DNA of 33,926 nucleotides from Eubacterium sp. (lineage in GTDB: Bacteria; Bacillota; Clostridia; Lachnospirales; Lachnospiraceae): NCBI GenBank assembly GCA_022764165.1, contig JALERM010000124.1, positions 1-33,926 of the forward strand, read 5' to 3'. Position 1 is the first letter of the stretch; each line of letters starts with the position of its first letter. This document shows, one piece after another, positions 14,909 through 23,641 of the stretch. The translations under genes and the position numbers were made by a program. Below the pieces are notes generated by a model. It did no database searches and was not told where the DNA came from. It was given only the letters and a program-made list of their open reading frames with translations.

Positions 14909-16774
14909 ATGCTGTCAAAACGTAATTTTGCCATGATGATGATCATGAATCTGGTTGTGCTTGTACTCTTTCTCCTTTCCGCAGTATTAAAAGAATATTT
15001 TAATGACTATGATGTCAATCATGCAGCAGAGACGGAGTTGATTGATAAAATAGACCAGAAGATTGATGAGGATGGAAATACGGATACCCGATGGGATTCT
15101 CTCCCGGCAGACCAGCAGGTTCTGTATATCGGTACCATGGATAACAGTTACTATCGTGTAATGAAAGAATGGTCAGGGTACCGTAAGAAATCCTTCCGGG
15201 TGTTCGGATCTTTAGAGGCGGCTGATGAAATTATCCGGATTCAGGAGGAGAAAAAACCATATATTCTTATAGATGGACAATTGATTGAAAAGAATCCGGA
15301 AGATGCAGCGACAAAGTTATCAGAGTATGTTGAGCAGGGCGGGGTTGTTATTTTTTATCGTCTGCCTTCCTATCAGACGATAGAAGGATGCGGAAATTTA
15401 CAAAATCTGCTTGGTATCCAGCATCTTCGGGGTGAATCGGTAAAATTACATGAGATCCGTATCTACAGTGGATTCCTTCTGGGAGGTGAAACCTGTTATT
15501 CCTTTGAAGGAGTGGAAGAGCCGGAACTGATTGACATGGAGCGGGAAGTGCCCTGGTACGATATTTCCGCCAGAACAAAATCATACATGGTGGGATTCCT
15601 TTCCGAAAAGGAAAAAGAGTCTATGAGTCTGAATAATGAAGATATGCCGGCCATCATATGGAGAAGCAATATGGGAACCGGTTCTGTATTTGCGGTGAAT
15701 GGAGACTATATGGAAGGGGAAGCTTCTCTGGGAATTATGGATGCTATGGTCTATGAAACAGAAGAGTATTCTCTTTATCCGGTGGTAAATGCCCAGAACC
15801 TGTCCATCGCAGGATTTCCGGATCTGACGGTGGAAAATGAAGAAAAAATGGCAGAAACCTATGGAATGACCAACCAGCAGTTTTGCAGGGATATTCTCTG
15901 GCCTTCCTTTGTGGCTGCAGCACAGAAAAACAATTGGAAGATTACTTCATATCTGTCTGTGAAGCAGAGGGATGAGTCGGAGAAGGAACCGAATCAGGAT
16001 GATCTGATTGATTATCTGAAGTATTTTAATGAAGAGTCAGCGGAGGCGGGTGTTTCCCTTGGGCGAATAGACAGTTCAGATATCCGATTGTCAGTGTCAG
16101 ATGAGAAGGAGACATTGAAAAGCTGGGATATGGATTATGTGTTTGCCGGCGGATATGTCCGTAAGGAAAATAAGGATAAGCTTGCATCATTAATCGATGG
16201 GAATGGACAGATGGAGTATTTTCAGGATATCCGTACAGTGGTGGGAGAATACGAAAAAGATCAGCAGATAGTATCCTGGCTAACAGATAAGATTACTCTC
16301 CAAAATGCCACAACCGATGCTTACCGACACAGCTACAAAGATAGTCTGTGGCTGAAAAGTCTGGAGACATCACTGGGATATAGCAATATTCAGGTAGATA
16401 TTTACCGGGTATTATGGCCGGAAAGCAAAGCTGACCAATGGGAAAAGGTAGCGGAGAAGATGGCGGCAAATATCGATACCTACTGGAAGCCCTTTGCCGC
16501 ATTTGATAAGACGACGATCAGTCAGAGTGACAGCAGAGTCCGGAATTTCCTGAACGGCAGTATAGAAAGCACCAGAGAAGGGGATCAGCTTACTATACAG
16601 ACAAAAGATTTTACCGGGGATGCGTATCTTCTTCTCAGGACACATGGGGAGAAACCGGAGTCGATGACCGGAGGCAGCTGGACACAGGTGGAAGAAGACA
16701 CGTATCTTCTGCAGCTTACAGCGGCGGAGGCTTTTGTTACGCTGAAACAGGAGATAGACCTTTATTATAAATAA
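14909..16774 (+). CDS. Exported/anchored DUF2194-type protein in the PelA position
   Basis: A 621-residue protein with a single N-terminal hydrophobic segment (about residues 8-28) followed by a large, probably extracytoplasmic region. There is a strong ribosome site, GGAAGGAGG, before the ATG at 14909. The order pelD-pelE-this-pelF-pelG matches Gram-positive Pel loci, where this slot holds the PelA deacetylase. From memory the sequence fits DUF2194 proteins that accompany pelF and pelG in Clostridia. An N-terminal Rossmann/GATase-like part (QVLYIGTMDNSYY to GGVVIFYR) and a later part around SIAGFPDLTVENEE suggest the PelA-like two-part layout. I cannot identify a convincing metal-binding Asp-His-His set. 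It may deacetylate the polymer, bind it, or act only as scaffold. Confidence 0.55.
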   Translation: MLSKRNFAMMMIMNLVVLVLFLLSAVLKEYFNDYDVNHAAETELIDKIDQKIDEDGNTDTRWDSLPADQQVLYIGTMDNSYYRVMKEWSGYRKKSFRVFGSLEAADEIIRIQEEKKPYILIDGQLIEKNPEDAATKLSEYVEQGGVVIFYRLPSYQTIEGCGNLQNLLGIQHLRGESVKLHEIRIYSGFLLGGETCYSFEGVEEPELIDMEREVPWYDISARTKSYMVGFLSEKEKESMSLNNEDMPAIIWRSNMGTGSVFAVNGDYMEGEASLGIMDAMVYETEEYSLYPVVNAQNLSIAGFPDLTVENEEKMAETYGMTNQQFCRDILWPSFVAAAQKNNWKITSYLSVKQRDESEKEPNQDDLIDYLKYFNEESAEAGVSLGRIDSSDIRLSVSDEKETLKSWDMDYVFAGGYVRKENKDKLASLIDGNGQMEYFQDIRTVVGEYEKDQQIVSWLTDKITLQNATTDAYRHSYKDSLWLKSLETSLGYSNIQVDIYRVLWPESKADQWEKVAEKMAANIDTYWKPFAAFDKTTISQSDSRVRNFLNGSIESTREGDQLTIQTKDFTGDAYLLLRTHGEKPESMTGGSWTQVEEDTYLLQLTAAEAFVTLKQEIDLYYK

Positions 16775-16796
16775 TAACCAGAGAAGAGGTGGAGCC

Positions 16797-18239
16797 ATGC
16801 GAATCTGTATTATAGCAGAAGGATGTTATCCATATGTGGTCGGAGGAGTGTCCGGCTGGGTTCACAGTATGATTCAGACATTTCCGAAGCAGGAATTTAT
16901 CCTGCTTACTATCATAGCAAACCGGGAACTGAGCGGCAAATTTGCCTATGATCTGCCGGAGAATGTGACAGAGGTTCATGAACTTTATCTGGAAGATGCA
17001 GACTGGGGAAGTGTAAATAAACGGCATAAAACCCGGCTGAAGAAGGAGGAATATCACGCGCTGCGAAGCCTGATCCTGAACCATGAGGTAGAGTGGGATG
17101 CCATGTTTGACTACTTCCGGGATAATAATGTATCAATCAATCACCTTCTGATGGGAGAAGATTTTTACCATGCAGTGCTGGACTGCTATAATCTGCAGTA
17201 TCCGGATATTGTATTTTCGGATTTCCTGTGGACCATGCGCTCCATGTACCTGCCGCTTTTCCTTGCCATGTCCATGGACGTTCCCAAAGCTGATGTGTAT
17301 CACGCAGTGGCAACGGGATATGCGGGAATTCTGGGCAGTATGGGAAAGCATTTTCATAACGGGCAGCTGATCGTTTCGGAACACGGGATATACACCAGAG
17401 AGAGAGAAGAAGAACTGATCAAGGCAGAATGGGTGCAGCGCCTCTACAAGAAAATCTGGATCCAGCAGTTTAAAAAGATGTCTCAGGTAGCCTACGACAA
17501 GGCCGATTTAGTAACCAGCCTGTATCAGCATGCGAAAGAACTGCAGATAGAACTGGGGTGTCCGAAAGAAAAGACTGCAATCACACCAAATGGAATTGAT
17601 TATATGAGACTGGCAAATCTTCCGGGGATTTCTCCGGAAAATGAAGGACATGTCCATGTGGGTGCCATTCTTCGGGTGACACCGATCAAAGATATTAAGA
17701 CTATGATACAGGCCTTTGCCTATGCGAAAAGACGATGTTCCAGGCTGAAGCTATGGATCATGGGACCTTTTGATGAGGACCCGGAGTATGCGGCAGAGTG
17801 TTTTAAAATGGTGGAGACCATGAACATTCCGGATGTGGAATTTACCGGGAGAATTCAGATTACAGATTATCTGGGCTGGATGGATATGACGATCCTTACC
17901 AGTATCAGTGAGGGACAGCCTCTGACGATTCTGGAAAGCTTCGCTGCCCGTGTGCCGGTGATCGCCACGGATGTGGGAAACTGCAAGGGTCTGCTGTATG
18001 GAGAAGATGATGATTTTGGAAATGCCGGAATCCTGACCCACATCATGAATATTGAAGAAATCGCCAGTGCCATGGTCCGTCTGGCAGAGGAGCCGGACAC
18101 CCGCAGACAGATGGGTGAGGCAGGTTATCGGCGGCTGATGCGAAAGTATAAGATTGAAGATATGAAAAAAACGTATGATAAAATTTATCGGGAAGCAGCC
18201 CAGAGGCAGAATCTGGTATGGGAGGAAAATGTAAAATGA
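16797..18239 (+). CDS. pelF: PelF glycosyltransferase (GT4)
   Basis: A 480-residue GT4 enzyme that strongly matches PelF. It starts MRICIIAEGCYPYVVGGVSG, has the central EHGIYTRERE segment, ITPNGID before the C-terminal domain, and the EX7E retaining-GT motif at Glu372...Glu380 (SEGQPLTILE). PelF is a soluble enzyme that uses UDP-sugars (UDP-GlcNAc/GalNAc type) to build the Pel chain at the inner face of the membrane. A signal peptide and membrane helices are absent, as expected. The stop shares an ATGA with the following response regulator, so the regulator is made with the synthase. This is the most secure Pel marker in the window. Confidence 0.9.
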   Translation: MRICIIAEGCYPYVVGGVSGWVHSMIQTFPKQEFILLTIIANRELSGKFAYDLPENVTEVHELYLEDADWGSVNKRHKTRLKKEEYHALRSLILNHEVEWDAMFDYFRDNNVSINHLLMGEDFYHAVLDCYNLQYPDIVFSDFLWTMRSMYLPLFLAMSMDVPKADVYHAVATGYAGILGSMGKHFHNGQLIVSEHGIYTREREEELIKAEWVQRLYKKIWIQQFKKMSQVAYDKADLVTSLYQHAKELQIELGCPKEKTAITPNGIDYMRLANLPGISPENEGHVHVGAILRVTPIKDIKTMIQAFAYAKRRCSRLKLWIMGPFDEDPEYAAECFKMVETMNIPDVEFTGRIQITDYLGWMDMTILTSISEGQPLTILESFAARVPVIATDVGNCKGLLYGEDDDFGNAGILTHIMNIEEIASAMVRLAEEPDTRRQMGEAGYRRLMRKYKIEDMKKTYDKIYREAAQRQNLVWEENVK

Positions 18240-18988
18240 ATCTTTTACTGATAGATGATGAACCACTTCTGCTTCGAAGCCTGGAATGTGCTGTCACAGA
18301 GGCATTACCAGACGCACAGATTCACAGCTTTGTAAAAGCAAGAGAAGGATTGGAATACGCCAAAACAGAAAAAGTAGATGTTGCTTTTTTGGATATACAG
18401 ATGCGGGGGATCGATGGACTCTCCCTGGCGAAAGAACTGGTGGCAATGCGTCCGGATACCAATATCGTGTTCTGCACAGGGTTTGCTGAGTACGCACTGG
18501 ATGCTTTTGATGCCTATGCCAGCGATTATCTGCTGAAACCGATATCGCCGGAGGCGATAAAAAAGGCAATGAAGCAATTAAGACATCCGGTGGAAGAGAG
18601 CAAGAGGGTGAAGTTCAGTTGCTTCGGCAATTTTGAAGCCTTTTGCGATGGAAAGCCGATTTGTTTCGGTTTGTCCCGAACGAAGGAGCTGCTTGCCTAT
18701 CTGGTAGACCGAAATGGGGCAGAATGTCGTGCAGCGGAAATCTGTGCAGTGCTTTTTGAGGATAAACTGAACAATTTCTACTACCACAAGATTCGGGGTG
18801 ACCTGATCAAAAAATTCACGGAGCTTGGAATTATGGATTGTCTGCGTGTGACCCATGGAGGTCTGGCCATCAATCGAGATGCGGTGGACTGCGATTATTT
18901 TGCATATAAGGATGGAAAGATAAAAGAAAAGCCAATGGAATATATGACACAATATACGTTTGGCGAGTTCACACTGCCAAATATGTGA
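18236..18988 (+). CDS. Orphan response regulator within the Pel operon
   Basis: A 250-residue response regulator with a receiver domain (Asp7/Asp8, Asp53 in FLDIQMRG, Thr81, Lys101 in LLKPIS) and a winged-helix output domain starting near residue 122 (KFSCFGNFEAF, then RTKELLAYLVDRNG). It is paralogous to the regulator at 2654-3439, sharing spacing, active-site positions and output domain. No kinase gene lies next to it. The ATG is inside the ATGA overlap with pelF, with GGGAGG at 18220-18225. A longer in-frame start exists upstream but lacks support. It probably adjusts transcription of the polymer locus or adhesin operon and may be phosphorylated by the kinase at 831-2657. That cross-talk is inferred. 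Confidence 0.85.
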   Translation: MNLLLIDDEPLLLRSLECAVTEALPDAQIHSFVKAREGLEYAKTEKVDVAFLDIQMRGIDGLSLAKELVAMRPDTNIVFCTGFAEYALDAFDAYASDYLLKPISPEAIKKAMKQLRHPVEESKRVKFSCFGNFEAFCDGKPICFGLSRTKELLAYLVDRNGAECRAAEICAVLFEDKLNNFYYHKIRGDLIKKFTELGIMDCLRVTHGGLAINRDAVDCDYFAYKDGKIKEKPMEYMTQYTFGEFTLPNM

Positions 18989-19039
18989 ATTCCAATTTCT
19001 TTCCAATTCAATTTGATATAATAGTACAAGGAGAAGAAC

Positions 19040-20518
19040 ATGGCTGGAATTGGTGTAAAACTGAACCGGATTTATCATAAGAATACGATTACCACCGATA
19101 TCATCGGATTTTTCTATAGTACCGTGGTAACCATTGCACCGGTTCTTGTTGTGATTATCAACCTGATGCTGATGCAGAAGGTGCTGAGGTTCAATACTGT
19201 TCGCTATATCGACCGGGAACTTTTTTCCTGTACGGTATTGTATGTATTTATCTTTTCCCTTCTGACCACATCGCCATTCAATGCGGTGCTATCCCGCTAT
19301 CTGTCGGATGTGATTTTTGAAGAACGGTTTGAGGATGTGCAGCCATGCCACAGAGTGGGGCTGTTGACAAATCTTTGTTTTAGCTGTCTGTTTGCAATCC
19401 CCTTTTGCTTCTGGGAGCATCTGGTGGGAGGGGTGCCGATTTACTATGTGTTCACCGGATATTGTTGTTTTGTCAGTCTGGTTACTGTATTTTACAATAT
19501 GCTGTATCTTTCCATCTGCAAAGAATACCGATTGATTTCCTTATATTTTCTGACAGGAATGGTAACATCATTTTTTCTGTCACTCTTTCTGCGGTATGTG
19601 TGTAAAGTCAGCATTACCTACAGTATGCTTCTGGCACTGACAGTGGGATTCTTTCTTACGGCTGTGCTGGAATGGGCAAAGATCCATCAGTTCTTCCCGG
19701 ATAACAGTGAAGAATACAAAAGAGTATTTGAATATTTTCGGAAATACTGGCATCTGATTCTGATTAATTTCCTTTATACTCTGGGACTGTTTGTACATAA
19801 CTTTGTGTTCTGGGGAACGGATATGGCCATGCATCTGGTTCGCACCTTCGTGTGTAACCAGCCCTATGACATGGCAACCTGCCTGGCAATGTTCACCAAT
19901 ATATCAGCCAGCGTTATCTTTATCTCAAGAGTGGAAATGTATTTCCATGAACGGTACCGGGCTTATGCGGATGCTGTGTTTGGCGGAAGAGGTATCGATA
20001 TTCGAAATACAAGAAAAAGGATGTTCCGGCAGTTGGGAAGTGAACTGATGACACTGGTGCGCCTGCAGTTTATTGTGTCGGTAGTCATCTACCTGCTTTT
20101 TGTAATCTTCCTTCCGGGTATGGGATATGCCGGACTGGTTATGAGAATCTATCCCATGGTGGCAGCCGGATATTTTATTCTGTTTCTTATGTACTCAGAG
20201 ATTATCTTTCTGTACTATTTTGAAGACCTGAAGGGGGCTCTGCTTACGGCGATAAGCTTTTGTGCGGGAACCTTTCTTGCCAGTCTGGTGGCCGTGCATC
20301 TGAGCTCTATATTCTATGGAACCGGAGTATGGGTTGGTTCTGTGACAGGGTTTACCGTGGCTTATATGAGACTCCAGTGGATGGAGAAACATCTGGATGA
20401 GCACATGTTCTGCAGAGGAAATATTATGAAACAGGCGAAAGGAATCAAACCTTCTCCGAAAGTATTTGATCTTAGGGAACAAAAAAAGTCGGAGGCAAGT
20501 CTGGAAACAGAGAGATAG
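19040..20518 (+). CDS. pelG: PelG polysaccharide transporter (MOP/Wzx-like)
   Basis: A 492-residue membrane protein with about 12 helices and the PelG-type start (MAGIGVKLNRIYHKNTITTD, then a helix with TVVTIAPVLVV). PelG is the multidrug/oligosaccharidyl-lipid/polysaccharide-type transporter that works with PelD, PelE and PelF to pass the nascent Pel chain across the cytoplasmic membrane. The motif LLTTSPFNAVLSRYLSD in the third helix region is typical. The C-terminus is a charged cytoplasmic tail. An AGGAGA site at 19029-19034 precedes the ATG. It closes the core Pel set; glycosyltransferases follow after 26 nt. Confidence 0.88.
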   Translation: MAGIGVKLNRIYHKNTITTDIIGFFYSTVVTIAPVLVVIINLMLMQKVLRFNTVRYIDRELFSCTVLYVFIFSLLTTSPFNAVLSRYLSDVIFEERFEDVQPCHRVGLLTNLCFSCLFAIPFCFWEHLVGGVPIYYVFTGYCCFVSLVTVFYNMLYLSICKEYRLISLYFLTGMVTSFFLSLFLRYVCKVSITYSMLLALTVGFFLTAVLEWAKIHQFFPDNSEEYKRVFEYFRKYWHLILINFLYTLGLFVHNFVFWGTDMAMHLVRTFVCNQPYDMATCLAMFTNISASVIFISRVEMYFHERYRAYADAVFGGRGIDIRNTRKRMFRQLGSELMTLVRLQFIVSVVIYLLFVIFLPGMGYAGLVMRIYPMVAAGYFILFLMYSEIIFLYYFEDLKGALLTAISFCAGTFLASLVAVHLSSIFYGTGVWVGSVTGFTVAYMRLQWMEKHLDEHMFCRGNIMKQAKGIKPSPKVFDLREQKKSEASLETER

Positions 20519-20544
20519 GAGACGAAGGAGGGGGATACAAAGAG

Positions 20545-21753
20545 ATGAAAAAGAAGATATTATTTGTTATCAATACACTGGGATATGGCGGTGCCGAGCG
20601 TGCCATGCTGGATCTGTTTGATGTATTGGGACCGGAAAAATATGAAGTATCTTTGTTTGTTCTGACGGGACAGGGAGAACTCAGTCATGCATTGCCGGAA
20701 CATGTGCATCTGCTCAATCAGGATTATCAGGATGTATCTGTACTCACCAAAGAGGGTAGAAAGCTTCTGATGAAGAGCGTTTTGAAAGCTGGAATCGGGA
20801 AAGGTCTCTTCCTGCGGCGGGCCCCCTATTTGTTGAAAAATCTCTGGAACATGAGCAAAAGCGGGAGAATTCTGCCGGATAAATTATGCTGGAGGCTGCT
20901 TGCGGACGGTGCACCACGTATCAGGAAAGAATATGATCTGGCGGTTGCCTATCTGGAAGGGGGAGCAACCTATTATGTGGCAGAACATGTGAAGGCAAAA
21001 AAGAAAACAGGATTTGTACATATCGATTACGGACAGGCAGGATACACAAGGGATCTGGATCTGGGATGCTACAGGAAAATCGACTGGATTTTCACTGTTT
21101 CTGACGAGGTAAAAGAGCATTTTCTGGAAGTGTATCCGGAGTATGAAAAGAAAGTCTCTGTGTTTCACAACCTGGTGAATCAGGACAGAATCCGGAGAAT
21201 GGCAGATCAGGGACAGGGGTTTGAAGATGATTTTGAAGGGTATCGAATTTTGACTGTCGGAAGACTAAGTCATCAGAAGCGGTATGATATCGCCATACAG
21301 GCCATGGCTTTACTGAAAGAAAAATGCAGCGTGCCGGTACGGTGGTATGTGCTGGGAGAGGGAGATCTTCGTTCCAGCCTTGAAAAACAGATCAAAGAGG
21401 CGGGTCTGGAAAAGGATTTTATCCTGTTGGGTGTAAAGAAAAATCCATTTCCTTACTATAAAAACTGTGATTTTTATGTACACGCTACCGGATATGAGGG
21501 GAAGAGTATCGCCATACAGGAGGCACAGACTCTTGGAAAACCCATCCTTGCCACAGACTGCAGCGGAAACAGGGAACAGATTAACAATGGCGTAGACGGA
21601 TGTCTGTGTCAGCTGACACCGGAGGCCGTCAGTGAACAGCTTCTCTGGATGATTCAGCATCCGGAGGAAAGCAGAAATTACGCGGAAGAAGCGAAGAAAA
21701 AAGTGCTGTATCATACGAAAGGGCTGGCTCAATTCCTTGCCCTGTTAGATTAA
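20545..21753 (+). CDS. Glycosyltransferase family 4
   Basis: A 402-residue GT-B enzyme starting KKILFVINTLGYGGAERAML, with the donor-binding domain at ILTVGRLSHQKRYDIAI and an EX7E motif at Glu318...Glu326 (EGKSIAIQE). This fits retaining GT4 enzymes that add a hexose or amino sugar to lipid-linked or growing glycans in the cytoplasm. No membrane helix is seen. It follows pelG closely and has the same base composition as the Pel genes, so it probably belongs to the same transcript. It may decorate the Pel-type polymer or start a second glycan. The sugar specificity is unknown. Confidence 0.85.
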   Translation: MKKKILFVINTLGYGGAERAMLDLFDVLGPEKYEVSLFVLTGQGELSHALPEHVHLLNQDYQDVSVLTKEGRKLLMKSVLKAGIGKGLFLRRAPYLLKNLWNMSKSGRILPDKLCWRLLADGAPRIRKEYDLAVAYLEGGATYYVAEHVKAKKKTGFVHIDYGQAGYTRDLDLGCYRKIDWIFTVSDEVKEHFLEVYPEYEKKVSVFHNLVNQDRIRRMADQGQGFEDDFEGYRILTVGRLSHQKRYDIAIQAMALLKEKCSVPVRWYVLGEGDLRSSLEKQIKEAGLEKDFILLGVKKNPFPYYKNCDFYVHATGYEGKSIAIQEAQTLGKPILATDCSGNREQINNGVDGCLCQLTPEAVSEQLLWMIQHPEESRNYAEEAKKKVLYHTKGLAQFLALLD

Positions 21754-21777
21754 TTGATTACTTAAGAGGAAAAAGCG

Positions 21778-22530
21778 ATGAAAGTACTTATTATTATACC
21801 GGCATACAATGAAGAGAAAAGCTTAAAAAGAGTGATCGAACATCTGAAACGCACTTGTCCGCAGTATGATTACCTGATTGTAAATGATGGATCAACCGAT
21901 CGCACAAAAGAAATATGCATGAATAATCATTATCATGTGATCAGCCATCCTGTGAATCGGGGATTGACCGGAGCCATGCAGACAGGAATGAAGTATGCAC
22001 TGAAAAATGGTTATGATATGGCAATACAGTTTGATGCAGATGGTCAGCACTTGCCGGAATACATAAAAGATATGGTGACATATATGGAAGAAAAAAACTG
22101 CGACATTGTGATTGCTTCCAGATATTATGGAACAAAAATGCCGGTTCGTTTGAGAACTGTGGGCGGGAAAATGATCTCTGCTGCAGTCTGGCTGACCACA
22201 GGAAAACGTCTGACAGACCCAACCAGCGGCATGCGTCTCTACAAGAAAAACATTATCAGGCTTTTTGCAAAGGGAAGCATCGAAGAACCGGAGCCGGATA
22301 CGCTTGCATATCTGATTCGGATGGGAGCGGATGTGCAGGAGGTGAAAGTCCGGATGGAAGAGAGAAAGACAGGCAAGAGTTATCTGACACCGATCAATGC
22401 GACAAAATATATGGTAAGAGTGCTTTCATCGATTCTGATCTATCAATGGTTCCGTGAGAGAAAGAAAATAAAACACGATATTGAAAACTTCAAAAATTCA
22501 CAGCATTGTGATATTGACAGAACGGCCTAG
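21778..22530 (+). CDS. Glycosyltransferase family 2, dolichol-phosphate-mannose-synthase-like
   Basis: A 250-residue GT-A enzyme. It has the nucleotide-binding start VLIIIPAYNEEKSL, VNDGSTD, and the DxD motif QFDADGQH with Asp86/Asp88. Then comes the typical DPTSGMRLY segment of DPM1-like enzymes. There is no C-terminal membrane anchor of the kind found in GtrB-type proteins. Such enzymes move a sugar from a nucleotide donor to undecaprenyl phosphate or directly to a glycan. An ATG at 21778 follows an AGAGGAAAA site. The next gene starts with GTG 11 nt after its stop, consistent with a tight operon. Confidence 0.85.
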   Translation: MKVLIIIPAYNEEKSLKRVIEHLKRTCPQYDYLIVNDGSTDRTKEICMNNHYHVISHPVNRGLTGAMQTGMKYALKNGYDMAIQFDADGQHLPEYIKDMVTYMEEKNCDIVIASRYYGTKMPVRLRTVGGKMISAAVWLTTGKRLTDPTSGMRLYKKNIIRLFAKGSIEEPEPDTLAYLIRMGADVQEVKVRMEERKTGKSYLTPINATKYMVRVLSSILIYQWFRERKKIKHDIENFKNSQHCDIDRTA

Positions 22531-22541
22531 GGAGGACATCA

Positions 22542-23627
22542 GTGAGAAAGAGAATCTGTTTTTTTTCAGGTGATATTACGAGAAGCGGGGGAACAGAGCG
22601 TGTGGCAGTCCAGCTTGCCAATGCACTGAGGGAAGACCCGGCATATGATATTTGTTTTATAAGTCTGACGGAACAGCAGAAAACCCCGTTCTACCCTCTG
22701 CATCCGGAAATTAACAGATATCATCTGGGAGAAAAGTGGATCAATCCGGGGCCCGGATATCTTCCCCTGATCGGGAAACTGCGGAAATTGTTGAAAAACT
22801 TGCAGATTGATATTATAATAGATATAGACATTGTGCTGGATGTGCTTGCGATACCGGCGGCGAGAGGGATGAAGACGAGGGTGGTGTCGTGGGAACACTT
22901 TAACTGTGAATTTGAACAACAGGTTTTATATCGTAAACTGATATCAAGGCTGACGGTTCATTTTTCAGATTACATTATTACACTCACAGAAGAAGATAAA
23001 GAAAATTATAGGAGAATTCTGGGAAGAAAAACGCAAATATGTGCAATCTACAATATGGTTCCTAAGATGAAAAGGAATGAAGAAGTATTGCGTGAGAATT
23101 GGATTGTAACGGCAGGCAGATTGACATATCAAAAAGGAATAGAATATCTGGCTCAGATTGCAGTTCCTGTTCTTAAAAAGCACCGTGACTGGAAATGGCT
23201 GATTTTGGGAGATGGAGAAGAGAGAACTATTCTGGAAAAGACTATTTCAGAAAATAATCTGGAAGATCAGCTGAAACTGAAAGGAACGGTTGATAATGTG
23301 GAATGGTATCTGAATCGGGCAAAATTATTTGTGCTGACATCCAGATATGAAGGGTTTGGTATGTGTCTTGTAGAAGCAATGCAGATGAAGGTACCCTGTA
23401 TCAGTTTTGATATCAAAATCGGACCGTCAGAGATTATAACCAGAGAGAAAAATGGAATACTGATTCCTCCATTTGAATGTGAACAAATGATACAGGAAAT
23501 CAATGATCTGATTGACAATCCAGACAGGTTAGAAGAAATGTCAGCAAATACGATGATTGGTTTTGAACGATATCAGGATGAATATATAAAAGAAAAATGG
23601 AAAAATGTATTGAATAAATTGTCATAG
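22542..23627 (+). CDS. Glycosyltransferase family 4 (GTG start)
   Basis: A 361-residue GT-B enzyme. It starts at a GTG at 22542, 6 nt after GGAGG (22531-22535), and begins RKRICFFSGDITRSGGTERV. The donor site WIVTAGRLTYQKGIEYLAQI and EX7E at Glu270...Glu278 (EGFGMCLVE) fit retaining GT4 enzymes similar to poly-glycan and teichuronic-acid transferases. From about the middle of this gene the sequence becomes more AT-rich than the Pel genes. It is probably cytoplasmic. Acceptor and sugar are unknown. Confidence 0.85.
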   Translation: MRKRICFFSGDITRSGGTERVAVQLANALREDPAYDICFISLTEQQKTPFYPLHPEINRYHLGEKWINPGPGYLPLIGKLRKLLKNLQIDIIIDIDIVLDVLAIPAARGMKTRVVSWEHFNCEFEQQVLYRKLISRLTVHFSDYIITLTEEDKENYRRILGRKTQICAIYNMVPKMKRNEEVLRENWIVTAGRLTYQKGIEYLAQIAVPVLKKHRDWKWLILGDGEERTILEKTISENNLEDQLKLKGTVDNVEWYLNRAKLFVLTSRYEGFGMCLVEAMQMKVPCISFDIKIGPSEIITREKNGILIPPFECEQMIQEINDLIDNPDRLEEMSANTMIGFERYQDEYIKEKWKNVLNKLS

Positions 23628-23641
23628 CAAAGGAAAAAAAC

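Noticed and set aside
17751-18266. Minus-strand open frame (171 codons) opposite pelF
   Set aside because: It is fully antisense to well-conserved PelF sequence including the EX7E region, with no start signals.
19017-19022. Perfect TATAAT before pelG
   Set aside because: The start of transcription would fall in the ribosome site of pelG and no -35 box is placed at 16-18 nt, so it is probably chance.
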